A DNA stretch of 64,000 bases from Muricoccus harenae (GCF_009848505.1 NZ_WWDL01000023.1:32092-96091); one strand, 5' to 3'; numbered from the stretch's first letter, positions 35,593-43,191 are shown. Notes: generated by a model from the letters alone, not told the origin. Numbers and translations: made by a program.

Positions 35593-37263
35593 ATGGCCAA
35601 ACGTCTCGCATACAGCTACCTGCGCTTCTCCAATCCCGAACAAGCCAAGGGCAACTCCATCCGGCGACAGATGGAACTGGCGGCAGCTTACGCGGCCGAA
35701 CAGGGATGGGAGTTGGACCACAGCCTCAAGGATGAAGGGCTGTCCGCATACAAGGGTCATCACGTCAGCAAAGGTGCGTTCGGTGCCTTCCTCCGCGAAG
35801 TCGAAGGAGGTCGCGTGCCACGTGGCAGCGTGCTGATCGTCGAGAGCTTGGACCGTATATCTCGCGCCCATCCACTAGATGCGCTCACGCAGTTCCAGGC
35901 ACTGCTCAAAGCTGGCATCGAGATCGTCACGCTCACTGATCGCCGCCTCTACTCCTGGGAGACAGTACGCGATCAACCCCTGCTGCTGATGGGCAGCCTG
36001 ATGGTGATGTCACGCGCCAACGAAGAGAGCGAAACCAAGTCGCGGCGCATCTGCGACGCATGGGCCAACAAGCGGGCGAAGCTGAGTGACAATCGCGACA
36101 AGCCCCTCACCTCTCGCGGCCCCAAGTGGCTCCGCTGGAACGACACGAGCAAGCGTTGGGACCTGATCCCGGATCGCGTGGCCGTCGTGAAGCGCATCTT
36201 CACCATGACTGCCGACGAGGGCACGGGCATGGTCAAGCTGGCAGGCATCCTGAATGCGGAGCGCGTTCCGACATTCACCGGCAAGACACACAGCAAGGGC
36301 ACGGAGCCTGGTTGGCAGCCAAGCACCATCGGCAAGATCCTCAAGAGCCGCAGTGTCTTGGGCGAGTTCCACCCACGCCAGCAGGTCAGCCCCGGCGTCT
36401 ACAAGCCTGACAGCCGTGTGCAGCCCATCGCTGATTACTACCCTGCGGTCATCTCGCATGATCTCTGGAACCGCGTCCACGCCGTGCGAGCGCAGAACGA
36501 CAAAACGGGAGGTGGTCGCAAAGACGGCAGGGTGGGCAATATCTTCCGTGGTCGGGTCTTCTGCCACCACTGCGGCAATCCCCCTCGCCTGCATCACCAC
36601 GTCAAAGGCGGCAAGAGGTACAACTACTTCAAGTGCGGTGCTGTTGAACGCGGCACTGGCACCTGCACCAACCGGGTGAACTCAGACATCGACCAGATCG
36701 AGAAGGGCGTGCTGGCTGGCCTCAAGTTCCGTCAGGCATTCTGGGAACAGCAGACTGGCGAGAACGCACAGGCCCGCGCCCTGACCGAGCAGCTGGCCGG
36801 ACTGGCTGACGAGCATGCGCGCAAGCAGAAGAGGTTCGACGCACTCAGCGAGATGCTGGCCGAAGAGGACAGTGTAGCGATCCGCACAGCCTACCGCGAG
36901 CTGGGCCGTGAACTGGACAGCTGGGAGGATCGCAAAGCCGACCTGGAAAGGCGGATCGCCATGAGCAAGGGCACCACCCTCATCGGTGACATGATCCGCG
37001 AGGCTGATGAGCTAGAGGCCGCTTCACGCAGTGCGGACCTAGACATCTGCCTACCGGCCCGCAACCGGCTCATGGTCATGATGGGCAGCGTGATCGGGCG
37101 CATCGAGTTCGACCGCGACAAGGTAGCTCACGTGACACTGGCCGATGACAGCCTGCGCTTCCGGGTGGTCCGGGGCGAGGTCGAGGACGTGGCATTCAAT
37201 GTGCGGGGCGTGTGGCATGCCCTCCAGTCCAACGGCACGATGGTAGCCCTGGCTGCCGAATAG
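35593..37263 (+). CDS. Large serine recombinase (integrase)
   Basis: 556 residues. The resolvase domain starts AYSYLRFSNPEQAKGNSIRR, with the nucleophile Ser in the RFS motif, and contains VLIVESLDRISRAHPLDAL and GSLMVMSRANEESETKSRR. The recombinase domain follows (DEGTGMVKLAGILNAERVPT, WQPSTIGKILKSRSVLGEF), then a zinc ribbon with Cys pairs (FRGRVFCHHCGNPPR, YFKCGAVERGTGTC) and a coiled-coil segment (HARKQKRFDALSEMLAEEDS). It should catalyse integration or excision of the surrounding element. ATG 35593 gives the family start. Codon use is less GC-biased than in host genes. Confidence 0.93.
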   Translation: MAKRLAYSYLRFSNPEQAKGNSIRRQMELAAAYAAEQGWELDHSLKDEGLSAYKGHHVSKGAFGAFLREVEGGRVPRGSVLIVESLDRISRAHPLDALTQFQALLKAGIEIVTLTDRRLYSWETVRDQPLLLMGSLMVMSRANEESETKSRRICDAWANKRAKLSDNRDKPLTSRGPKWLRWNDTSKRWDLIPDRVAVVKRIFTMTADEGTGMVKLAGILNAERVPTFTGKTHSKGTEPGWQPSTIGKILKSRSVLGEFHPRQQVSPGVYKPDSRVQPIADYYPAVISHDLWNRVHAVRAQNDKTGGGRKDGRVGNIFRGRVFCHHCGNPPRLHHHVKGGKRYNYFKCGAVERGTGTCTNRVNSDIDQIEKGVLAGLKFRQAFWEQQTGENAQARALTEQLAGLADEHARKQKRFDALSEMLAEEDSVAIRTAYRELGRELDSWEDRKADLERRIAMSKGTTLIGDMIREADELEAASRSADLDICLPARNRLMVMMGSVIGRIEFDRDKVAHVTLADDSLRFRVVRGEVEDVAFNVRGVWHALQSNGTMVALAAE

Positions 37264-37295
37264 GAGACGGCCTTGGACTGTCCAAGGCCGTCTCC
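37263..37295. terminator. Perfect 15-bp hairpin between convergent genes
   Basis: Arms ggagacggccttgga and tccaaggccgtctcc around a ctg loop, with no mismatch, starting in the recombinase stop codon and ending 11 nt before the stop of the coiled-coil gene. It probably ends transcription in both directions, although no U-tract follows on either strand. Confidence 0.65.
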
Positions 37296-37305
37296 ATGGG
37301 CGGCG

Positions 37306-38427
37306 TCAGCTAGTTTGCCGCTCGGCCTCTTCCAAGGCGAGCATGTCGCTTTGCGCCTGCATCAACTCGCGTTGTGCTTCGGAGAAGAGTGCAGCATCAC
37401 CGCCTTTGTGAAGCTGGTAATTCAGAGCCGCCTTCCGGTACGCAACCCTGCTCCGCTCAACAGGTGGTGCATCAACCGTCAAGGCATCCAACTCGGCCAC
37501 CGCCTGCTTGTGCTCCTCTTCCAGCTTACGAAGCGCAAACCGCTTGCCGGACTGCGCATTCAGATCATCACAAAGACGGCGAAACTTCTGACGCGTGCGC
37601 TCTAGCTCTTCCTCGGCTTGCCTGGAACGTTCAGTTGCCTCAGCCAAAGAGCGCTCGGAAGCCTCCAAGTCCCGATCCTGCTGCTCGCGCCATGCCCGGT
37701 ATTCCTCTTCATACTCCCGCGCGGCAGCTTCCGCCCTCCGACGCTGCTCCTCCTCTTTGTCTCTCCGCTTGGACCTCGCGGGTCGCATCCGGGGCTTGGC
37801 TGGTTCAACCACTACCCGCTGCGGTGGCGGTTCCAACGTGGGCGCTGGTGCTTGCTGCTGCGCTAGCTCCCGCTCCCCTGCCGCAATTAGTTCTTCCAGT
37901 GCCTCGATGGCGGCCGTCTTTGCAGGCTGTCGGCACCTGTCCCAGTCGTGATCCTTGCTCCACCGCGCTTTGTCGAAGTAGGGCAGCCGCTCGATTAGCT
38001 CTTCTGCCGTCTCAGGCATGCGCTTGATGTTGAGAGGTTCACCCGGCCAAGTGTAAGCCTGCCTCTCAGTCTTCGGCATTTCACTCCACCGATGGAACGC
38101 TCGCAGTGCAGTCATGTAAGCGCGAAGATAGAGTTGATGCGGGAACTCCACCATCACGGTCTGCCAACGCTCCAAATCCTGCTTGGCATGCGCCTTGTCC
38201 TCCTCATACCAGTAGGTCGCTGACCTGTTGTTCTCCGTCTTGGCCTCCTTCCAGAAATGCAGTCGGAGCGCATTCAACTCAGCGACACGCTCCTCCATCT
38301 TCTTGATGGCCGCGCTGGAGAGCAGGTGGTTGAACGCCTTGCTCGGCTTGTCCAGCGGATCAGGCTGCCCCTTCTCGATGTAATCTTCCAAAGTGATCTT
38401 GAGTATCGTGAGTTCACGCGGTGTCAT
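37306..38427 (-). CDS. Element-encoded coiled-coil protein of unknown function
   Basis: 373 residues. The N-terminal ~190 residues are mixed helical (LTILKITLEDYIEKGQPDPL, HFWKEAKTENNRSATYWYEE, TAEELIERLPYFDKARWSKD). A Pro-rich and basic linker (APAPTLEPPPQRVVVEPAKP, RMRPARSKRRDKEEEQRRR) leads into a long coiled coil (QDRDLEASERSLAEATERSR, QAEEELERTRQKFRRLCDDL) and a helical tail. No enzymatic motif is seen. It lies 55 nt behind the 280-residue gene, in the same direction, with a strong hairpin just before its start. A structural, scaffold or DNA-organising role is possible but not supported further. Confidence 0.7.
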   Translation of the reverse strand: MTPRELTILKITLEDYIEKGQPDPLDKPSKAFNHLLSSAAIKKMEERVAELNALRLHFWKEAKTENNRSATYWYEEDKAHAKQDLERWQTVMVEFPHQLYLRAYMTALRAFHRWSEMPKTERQAYTWPGEPLNIKRMPETAEELIERLPYFDKARWSKDHDWDRCRQPAKTAAIEALEELIAAGERELAQQQAPAPTLEPPPQRVVVEPAKPRMRPARSKRRDKEEEQRRRAEAAAREYEEEYRAWREQQDRDLEASERSLAEATERSRQAEEELERTRQKFRRLCDDLNAQSGKRFALRKLEEEHKQAVAELDALTVDAPPVERSRVAYRKAALNYQLHKGGDAALFSEAQRELMQAQSDMLALEEAERQTS

Positions 38428-38434
38428 GCAGCAG

Positions 38435-38463
38435 CACGGGGAGGGTTATTGGCCCTCCCCGTG
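38435..38463 (-). promoter_or_regulatory. Hairpin directly upstream of the coiled-coil gene start
   Basis: Arms cacggggaggg and ccctccccgtg (11 bp, perfect) around a 7-nt loop. On the minus strand it ends 7 nt before the ATG at 38427, and the SD-like GGGGAGGG lies in the far arm rather than at the start codon. It could be a terminator after the 280-residue gene or a translational switch for the coiled-coil gene. No U-tract follows. Confidence 0.5.
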
Positions 38464-38482
38464 TCCCTAGGCGGTTGGTGGA

Positions 38483-39325
38483 TCAGACAGTTGCGGGAGA
38501 CTGTGAGGCGGCGCTCTTGGCCCCGCGCTTGCCAGTCTTCTTTGCGGCCTTCACCACCTTCTCAACCTTGGGCTTTGTCTTGTCCTCAGCACGAAGAGCA
38601 TCCTGAGCGAGCTTGCGGACGACACGCTCCGCGTCCTTCTCGCTGCCCTTCACGAACTCCATCAGCACCCACTCGCCATTGGGAGCCTTACGCAGAGCGG
38701 CGAGCACGTAGTTGATCTTGCTCAGGTCCTCCAGCACGGGCGTGGGCAGGTCCTCGACCGCATCGCTGATGCTGAGCGCGGGGTTGGTCAGTTCCTCCAC
38801 CTTCTTCTGAACTCGGGCAGCCTTATCGCTGTCAGAACGATGCGCGGCCTTATCAGCCTCGATGATACCGTGCATCTTGCCCTTAAAGCCTTCGATGCGA
38901 GCGACAATCTCCCTGTCCGGCACATCATTCTCGTAGAGCCAGCGCAACGCATAGGCGTACTTGTTTGCGCTGGAGTTAGGAATGAACTTCCTCCGCTTCA
39001 CTTCCAAATAGTCCACAGTCTCCGTCTCGTGGAAGCTGCCCCAGAGCATCTTCACGCCAGAAAAAAACGGGTTCTCGTGCGGCTTGGGTTGGGCAATCTG
39101 GCGCTCGTTGTAAGCCCGAATTAGCTCAGCGACCTTCTTATCTTCGGTGGTGAAGAGGTAGTCGCTCAGAATTGCCAGGGCATCAGCCAGCATCGCGTAG
39201 GTTCGCGCGCGGCTGCTGGTATCGAAGTTGCTCTCGGCGGCCTTGAAGTCAGCGCGGCTGCTGCTGTCTTCCACAACCAGCTTAGAGAACTGGTTAACGC
39301 GGTCGTTCAGAGAAAGAGTGGTCAT
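38483..39325 (-). CDS. Element-encoded protein of unknown function (280 aa)
   Basis: No recognised family. The protein is mostly helical: NQFSKLVVEDSSSRADFKAA, AMLADALAILSDYLFTTEDK, ANKYAYALRWLYENDVPDRE and IVARIEGFKGKMHGIIEADK. A basic C-terminus (EDKTKPKVEKVVKAAKKTGK then RGAKSAA) looks like a nucleic-acid-binding tail of the histone H1 or ParB-tail type. It is upstream of, and probably co-transcribed with, the coiled-coil gene. A GGACCGCT-type weak ribosome site precedes ATG 39325. Its basic tail suggests DNA or RNA binding; nothing more is shown. Confidence 0.7.
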   Translation of the reverse strand: MTTLSLNDRVNQFSKLVVEDSSSRADFKAAESNFDTSSRARTYAMLADALAILSDYLFTTEDKKVAELIRAYNERQIAQPKPHENPFFSGVKMLWGSFHETETVDYLEVKRRKFIPNSSANKYAYALRWLYENDVPDREIVARIEGFKGKMHGIIEADKAAHRSDSDKAARVQKKVEELTNPALSISDAVEDLPTPVLEDLSKINYVLAALRKAPNGEWVLMEFVKGSEKDAERVVRKLAQDALRAEDKTKPKVEKVVKAAKKTGKRGAKSAASQSPATV

Positions 39326-39560
39326 CTAGCGGTCCTCGCAAGGCGCGAGGGTGTGCAGGGCCGGTGTCATCGGACATACGCGGTCACCCGCAACACCCAA
39401 GCTGGGTTGTTACGAACGACCGCCTCACCAGGGCGGAGTTCCCAGGCCCTTACGAGGCCCGAAAACATGGAGCAGCATGCCTGCTGTCCGAGGAGTGGTT
39501 TAACAGACCCAATCAACCAACGGGGTCGCTCAGTCCCACTCTACAACCGAAACGTTGAAC

Positions 39561-39582
39561 ACCAGATGGTGCACCATCTGGT
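39561..39582. promoter_or_regulatory. 22-bp perfect palindrome, candidate operator
   Basis: The half-site accagatggtg is followed at once by its exact complement caccatctggt, with no spacer. It lies 236 nt upstream of the start of the 280-residue gene and about 590 nt upstream of the protease gene. Such spacer-free symmetry fits a dimeric repressor or partition-type site; the protein that would bind it is unknown. Confidence 0.5.
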
Positions 39583-39814
39583 GGCGGGAGATACGCCCGC
39601 CGCGTCGGTTTGCTCTCAAGGGCAGTACCGGATCTGCATGCCCTGGTGATGCCTGCGCCGGATAAGCGCAGACGGAAGGGTCATTACATCATGCGGTCAG
39701 TATTGTCAATCGAACTGGCCGGCTTTGCGCTTCAGGAAAGTGCTCAGGACCACCGCTTAAATACAGGCGCAACAGGGAGTGCTTCGGCTGCTCAAACTTC
39801 GATGCTGCAAAACG

Positions 39815-39843
39815 AACCCGGTCCCCATGAAGGAGGCCGGGTT
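39815..39843 (+). terminator. Terminator-like hairpin
   Basis: Arms aacccgg and ccgggtt (7 bp) around a 15-nt loop, followed by t-ctcgtc on the plus strand and by cgtttt on the minus strand side. The minus-strand direction has the better U-tract. No gene obviously ends here, so the role is uncertain. Confidence 0.35.
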
Positions 39844-40169
39844 TCTCGTCAGTAGGCCATGACTACTAGTCACGACCCCTGCCCCGCCCCCGGCAGCCCC
39901 TGCGGACCCTGCGGACCCTGCACAGCGGGAGGGACACAGCAGCGGGCAGCGCAGCATGTCACGCGAGCTAGGGGTGCCCACGGCCCCGCCTTAGTGGCTG
40001 ACAGGCCGGGCAAACGGCTTGTCTTTGTGAAGGGGGTAAAAGGCCCCCCCAAGTGCCAAGCGCCTGCTGACGTGTGGAGAGATATGCGAACGAAGCACCA
40101 AAACATCTTCCGTTTTCGGTGCTTTCCTGTAACAATGCTCCACCCGTAACGCATTACGAGGTAAGAACC

Positions 40170-40685
40170 ATGGCACTTGCACCACAAAAGGACGACGTAG
40201 TTCTGCAAGTCCCCATGATGAAGCAAAGTAAGGAAATGTCCTGCTGGCTGGCTGCCGCGCAGATGCTTCTCGCCTACCGTTCAGCCACCTCGATGATAAC
40301 TGACACCAATAGCATCGCTTCTCTCAATCGGTACTTCTTAAACAAAGGTCTGTCCGCAGCCTTAGTGCAGGACTTTGCAAATGAGTGCGGTCTGAATTCG
40401 CGCCCCAGCAACATTCTCCTCTCTCAACGGGACAAAAAAGACTATGCAAACACTCTCCTTCGGTGCGGCCCGCTTTGGGTCTGGATATACGCCGGCAACA
40501 ACCAGCGTGGAGGCCACCACATCATCGTTGTGAATGGGATCGTGACTACGGCGTCGGGTCCTCAGGTGATGGTGAATGATCCCTCCGACCCCTCATGGGC
40601 CGACAGCTACCCTCTTGCGGACTTCAACAACCGAGCACAATGGTTTGTACCTATTCTGTACAAGCTGTCGGCAGGCACGTTTTAG
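40170..40685 (+). CDS. C39/papain-like cysteine protease fold protein
   Basis: 171 residues from ATG 40170 (GAGGT ribosome site upstream). The catalytic Cys sits in MKQSKEMSCWLAAAQMLLAY, the Gln just before it supplies the oxyanion hole, the His is in QRGGHHIIVVNGI, and an Asp follows in VMVNDPSDP. The order Cys-His-Asp and the spacing match papain-like_C39_2 stand-alone proteases. No signal peptide or ABC exporter partner is present, so it could act as an effector, toxin or processing enzyme. Its substrate is unknown. It is one of two plus-strand cargo genes in the element. Confidence 0.75.
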   Translation: MALAPQKDDVVLQVPMMKQSKEMSCWLAAAQMLLAYRSATSMITDTNSIASLNRYFLNKGLSAALVQDFANECGLNSRPSNILLSQRDKKDYANTLLRCGPLWVWIYAGNNQRGGHHIIVVNGIVTTASGPQVMVNDPSDPSWADSYPLADFNNRAQWFVPILYKLSAGTF

Positions 40686-40895
40686 GTGCCTCGACGCACA
40701 CAGGCACGCGGCCTAGCGTGCCAGGCTACATTTGGCTGGCAGTTGGCGTGAGGTGAACGTTGGTGTGGACAAGCACGCCAATTCGAGCGACGAGAAGAAA
40801 TACACGTGATTACCAGACCCCCGCGTCCCTCCACTAGCCAACAGGCCGCTTCTCAGTTCTAGTCTCCCGGCGCAACGTTTGGGAGGACGCGCTAC

Positions 40896-41444
40896 TTGGC
40901 GGAGAACATCGCAACCGTTGTCGATTGGTTCGGCCCCTACACACGAAGTGAGGCGCCGAAACACGCAGGCGAATGGGGCCTGAGGGGCCTCTACGCCGCA
41001 GTAGGTCATAAACTGGTGGGTACACGTGGGCCGCGCAAGCTACTCTACGTAGGGATAAGCGAGAACGTAGCTGCCCGCCTGGCCTCATCTCACCACAAGC
41101 ACAATGAGATTGAGCATGCAAAGATCTGGCTGGGCGAAGTGTCAGTTCCGGGCATCCCGGGGAAACGCACACAGAAGACCAACCCTCACTTCGCTAGCGC
41201 CGAATGGGCTCTCGTCTACTTTCTTAAGCCCCCATTGAATACCAAGAAGACTGTCGGCGCCCCTAACTCCTCCTGCGTCTTGCTGAACCGCTGGTGGGAT
41301 TACAACTCTGCAACTGGCGAATACACTTCCAAAGACCGACCGTCTGCCGGCTGGGCTGACATTGTCGAGTATGACGCCTTCCGCCGAACTGCCAATTTGA
41401 TTTGGCTTGGCAGGAAAGCCAAGGTGAAGCAGATCGATTTCTAA
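40896..41444 (+). CDS. GIY-YIG-like nuclease domain protein
   Basis: 182 residues from TTG 40896, with GGGAGG 9 nt upstream. The GIY-YIG pattern is read as GLRGLYAAVGHKL followed by KLLYVGISENVAARLASSHH, where GLY and YVG are the two strand motifs and Arg in AARL the catalytic Arg. A later Glu in FASAEWALVYFLKPPLNTKK may be the metal ligand, and PPLN is typical of the fold's end. The C-terminal part is unrecognised. It may be a free-standing homing-type endonuclease; NUMOD3-like repeats at the element's right end support that link. Confidence 0.65.
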   Translation: MAENIATVVDWFGPYTRSEAPKHAGEWGLRGLYAAVGHKLVGTRGPRKLLYVGISENVAARLASSHHKHNEIEHAKIWLGEVSVPGIPGKRTQKTNPHFASAEWALVYFLKPPLNTKKTVGAPNSSCVLLNRWWDYNSATGEYTSKDRPSAGWADIVEYDAFRRTANLIWLGRKAKVKQIDF

Positions 41445-41499
41445 CGAACTGATCCGGCGCACTGAGCTGCTCAGATGTGAAGGCAGCCAATTGACACTC

Positions 41500-41522
41500 A
41501 AGCCCGGCACTCGGCCGGGCTT
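41500..41522. terminator. Rho-independent terminator after the GIY-YIG gene
   Basis: Arms aagcccggc and gccgggctt (9 bp, perfect) around actcg, followed by ttctct on the plus strand. It lies 56 nt past the nuclease stop and 22 nt from the end of the opposing small gene, so it can serve both. Confidence 0.75.
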
Positions 41523-41543
41523 TCTCTGTCTGAGCGATGGCTA

Positions 41544-41993
41544 CTAGGCGTTGCGCTCGAATAGAGCAGCGAGCGCCGCGTAGGTCGTGCTGAGGTTCGA
41601 GAACAAGGCCGCTGCCTCAATGGCTAGCGTGTCCTGCTGGACCTGCTGGGCGTTGACGCTGATGCGTCCGTTGCGGATCGCCGTCGTGATGTCGAGCAGC
41701 TTGGCTGCCTGCTGGGCACTCGGCATGACGGTGGGTGGCGGTAGTGCGGGTGTGCTGCTGACAGGTACGGAATAGACCTGGTTGTCGAACACCGGCACGC
41801 TGTCGAACTCAGCTGGCACGGTGACCTTCTTGATCTTCGCGTTCTGCTTGGCCCATGCGATGCGCTTGGGGCTGAGACTGCCGTAGCGCTCATAATCGGC
41901 CAGTGCGCCCGTGCCACGATCTTTGTAAGCCTCGTCCGTGACTGCGATCAGTTCCTTGAGGAATGCGACGACTGCTGGGTTTCCCTTGCTCAT
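41544..41993 (-). CDS. Element-encoded small protein of unknown function (149 aa)
   Basis: Starts at ATG 41993 with AAGGAGAAG upstream. It reads MSKGNPAVVAFLKELIAVTD, then GSLSPKRIAWAKQNAKIKKV, a Pro/Thr/Val-rich middle (VSSTPALPPPTVMPSAQQAA) and a helical end (VQQDTLAIEAAALFSNLSTT). No family recognised. It follows the 123-residue gene in the same direction and probably shares its transcript. Confidence 0.6.
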   Translation of the reverse strand: MSKGNPAVVAFLKELIAVTDEAYKDRGTGALADYERYGSLSPKRIAWAKQNAKIKKVTVPAEFDSVPVFDNQVYSVPVSSTPALPPPTVMPSAQQAAKLLDITTAIRNGRISVNAQQVQQDTLAIEAAALFSNLSTTYAALAALFERNA

Positions 41994-42094
41994 GTTTTTC
42001 TTCTCCTTGTAGTGCTGGAGCGTGTTTCTCTCTGGCACCTTTATTTATCCATTGAGCAAGGAAACTCCTGAACACAGACTCAAACGCATGCGCG

Positions 42095-42466
42095 TTACGC
42101 CGTGGCCCTTTGCTGGTCGGCCAGTTGATGCACCCGAGCCCTCGCGGCTGGAGTGACGGTACGATGGGCGATTAGGTCTTGTGCGACTTCGACAAGGAAG
42201 ACCTCGTCGGCGCTGCTGACCTGTGCCTCGTTGGCCAGGTAGTGCAGATCGGCTTTGAGCGCTGCATCGGCATCCTTGCGGGCCTTGAGCGCGGCCGTGT
42301 CGATTAGCGGCTTGGCGCTGCGGACCCGTAGCTCGGCCTGCATGCTCCTGCGGAGCGCGTTGAGCGGCCCTGCCAGCGGACCTGGAATGCTGTTCAGCTG
42401 GTCCAATGCCCGCTGGATGGTCTCGTCGCTGTAGGCGCTGTCGCTGTTGAAGGTGAAGCCGCTCAT
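42095..42466 (-). CDS. Element-encoded small protein of unknown function (123 aa)
   Basis: A helical protein: TIQRALDQLNSIPGPLAGPL, NALRRSMQAELRVRSAKPLI, then ADEVFLVEVAQDLIAHRTVT. Its ATG overlaps the TGA of the tail/NUMOD3 fusion ORF (ATGA), so it is translated by coupling to that hybrid gene. No family recognised. The coupling suggests the two were a unit before the tail gene was joined to them. Confidence 0.6.
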   Translation of the reverse strand: MSGFTFNSDSAYSDETIQRALDQLNSIPGPLAGPLNALRRSMQAELRVRSAKPLIDTAALKARKDADAALKADLHYLANEAQVSSADEVFLVEVAQDLIAHRTVTPAARARVHQLADQQRATA

Positions 42467-43191
42467 GCTGCATCCCCCTTTTCGGCTGCACGCCTGCGCT
42501 GCTGAGCCTCCCTCATACGCTGGCGCGTCTCGTCGCTGAAGACGCGGCCCTTCTTGCTGTCGCTCATGCGCTGACGCGTTTCAACCGAGCGCTTGATGCC
42601 CCGCATGGTGTCGCTGATCTTGCGACGGTGCTCCTCTACGCAGCCATGACCGCCATTGAACACGGGGGCCGAGGCAGAGACCGTCACGCTGCCCGACATG
42701 CCGCTGGTGGCCAGGGTGACGCCGGCAGGCGCATGGCGCGCGAAGGGTCCTGCGCTGAAGGCGAAGTCGGCGATGCCCCAGACGCCCGCGTCCGAACGGG
42801 TGATGGCCTGCGGCCGCATGTCGCGGTGGAGCAGCAGCAGCATGCTCGCATTCTGCGTGAAGGTGATCTGCGGCAGCGCCGCCTCTGTCCAGGGACCGGG
42901 CAGGATCGCGACGAGGCTATCGCCCTGGAAGGCCCACATGGCACCGTTGACGAGCGCCAGCAGATAGGTCTGGTCCGAACTCGCCTCGAAGGGGATCAGC
43001 CGCGCGGGTCCCGGCAGGTTCGCCAGATGGCGCAATCCCGGCCGCCGCTGCACGCCGCCGGTGGGCTGGATGAAGACGTTGCGCAAACGCGCGGCGCCAT
43101 TCGTCCAGGCCGAGATGTCGCCGCGTCCCAGGAGCTCCGGGGCCAGCTCTCCCGCCGTGAAGGCGGTCTTGGCACGCCTGATGGCTGGCAT
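42463..43191 (-). CDS. Chimera: truncated phage tail protein fused to NUMOD3-like repeats
   Basis: 242 residues. Residues 1-183 are the start of a podovirus-type tail/stabilisation protein: AKTAFTAGELAPELLGRGDI, RLRNVFIQPTGGVQRRPGLR and PARLIPFEASSDQTYLLALV. At about 183 (VSASAPVFNGGHG) the phage sequence stops. The rest is three 17-residue NUMOD3-like units: EEHRRKISDTMRGIKRS, VETRQRMSDSKKGRVFS and DETRQRMREAQQRRRAA, a DNA-binding module normally found next to homing endonuclease domains. The join marks the right end of the insert. Whether the chimera is made is unknown. Start ATG 43191, 6 nt after the tail tube A stop. Confidence 0.7.
   Translation of the reverse strand: MPAIRRAKTAFTAGELAPELLGRGDISAWTNGAARLRNVFIQPTGGVQRRPGLRHLANLPGPARLIPFEASSDQTYLLALVNGAMWAFQGDSLVAILPGPWTEAALPQITFTQNASMLLLLHRDMRPQAITRSDAGVWGIADFAFSAGPFARHAPAGVTLATSGMSGSVTVSASAPVFNGGHGCVEEHRRKISDTMRGIKRSVETRQRMSDSKKGRVFSDETRQRMREAQQRRRAAEKGDAA

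Larger units (their letters stand above)
39326..40169. other. 844-bp intergenic region with several inverted repeats, no convincing gene
   Basis: No ORF here has coding character. It holds a 22-bp perfect palindrome (39561-39582), a GC hairpin just after it (ggcggg ... cccgcc), a terminator-like stem (39815-39843), a 9-bp tandem repeat tgcggaccc (39901-39918) and a long imperfect stem (about 40093-40134) just before the protease gene. The region separates the minus-strand pair from the plus-strand protease and nuclease genes, so it likely holds promoters for both directions. Confidence 0.6.
35460..42643. mobile_element. Large serine recombinase element inserted in the prophage
   Basis: A 7.2-kb block of lower GC than the surrounding phage and host DNA. 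It begins beside a terminase fragment with a large serine recombinase and ends inside a tail gene at its residue 183. Cargo: a coiled-coil protein, a 280-residue unknown, a cysteine protease-like protein, a GIY-YIG-like nuclease, two small unknown genes and NUMOD3-like repeats. The ends lie in different phage genes, so the phage DNA once between them is missing. A 7-bp ccgccat occurs at 35437-35443 and 42650-42656, near both junctions; it may be a crossover core or chance. Confidence 0.6.

Noticed and set aside
39353..39855. Small ORFs in the element's main intergenic region
   Set aside because: They lack RBS, coding bias and motifs, and overlap the palindrome and hairpins.
39901..39921. tgcggaccc tandem repeat as a CRISPR or iteron
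   Set aside because: Only two full copies with no spacers and no cas or rep genes nearby.
35437..42656. ccgccat at both junctions as proven attL/attR core
   Set aside because: Seven bases within about 30-nt windows can match by chance (a few percent), and joining the flanks there does not restore any reading frame. Kept only as a possibility.
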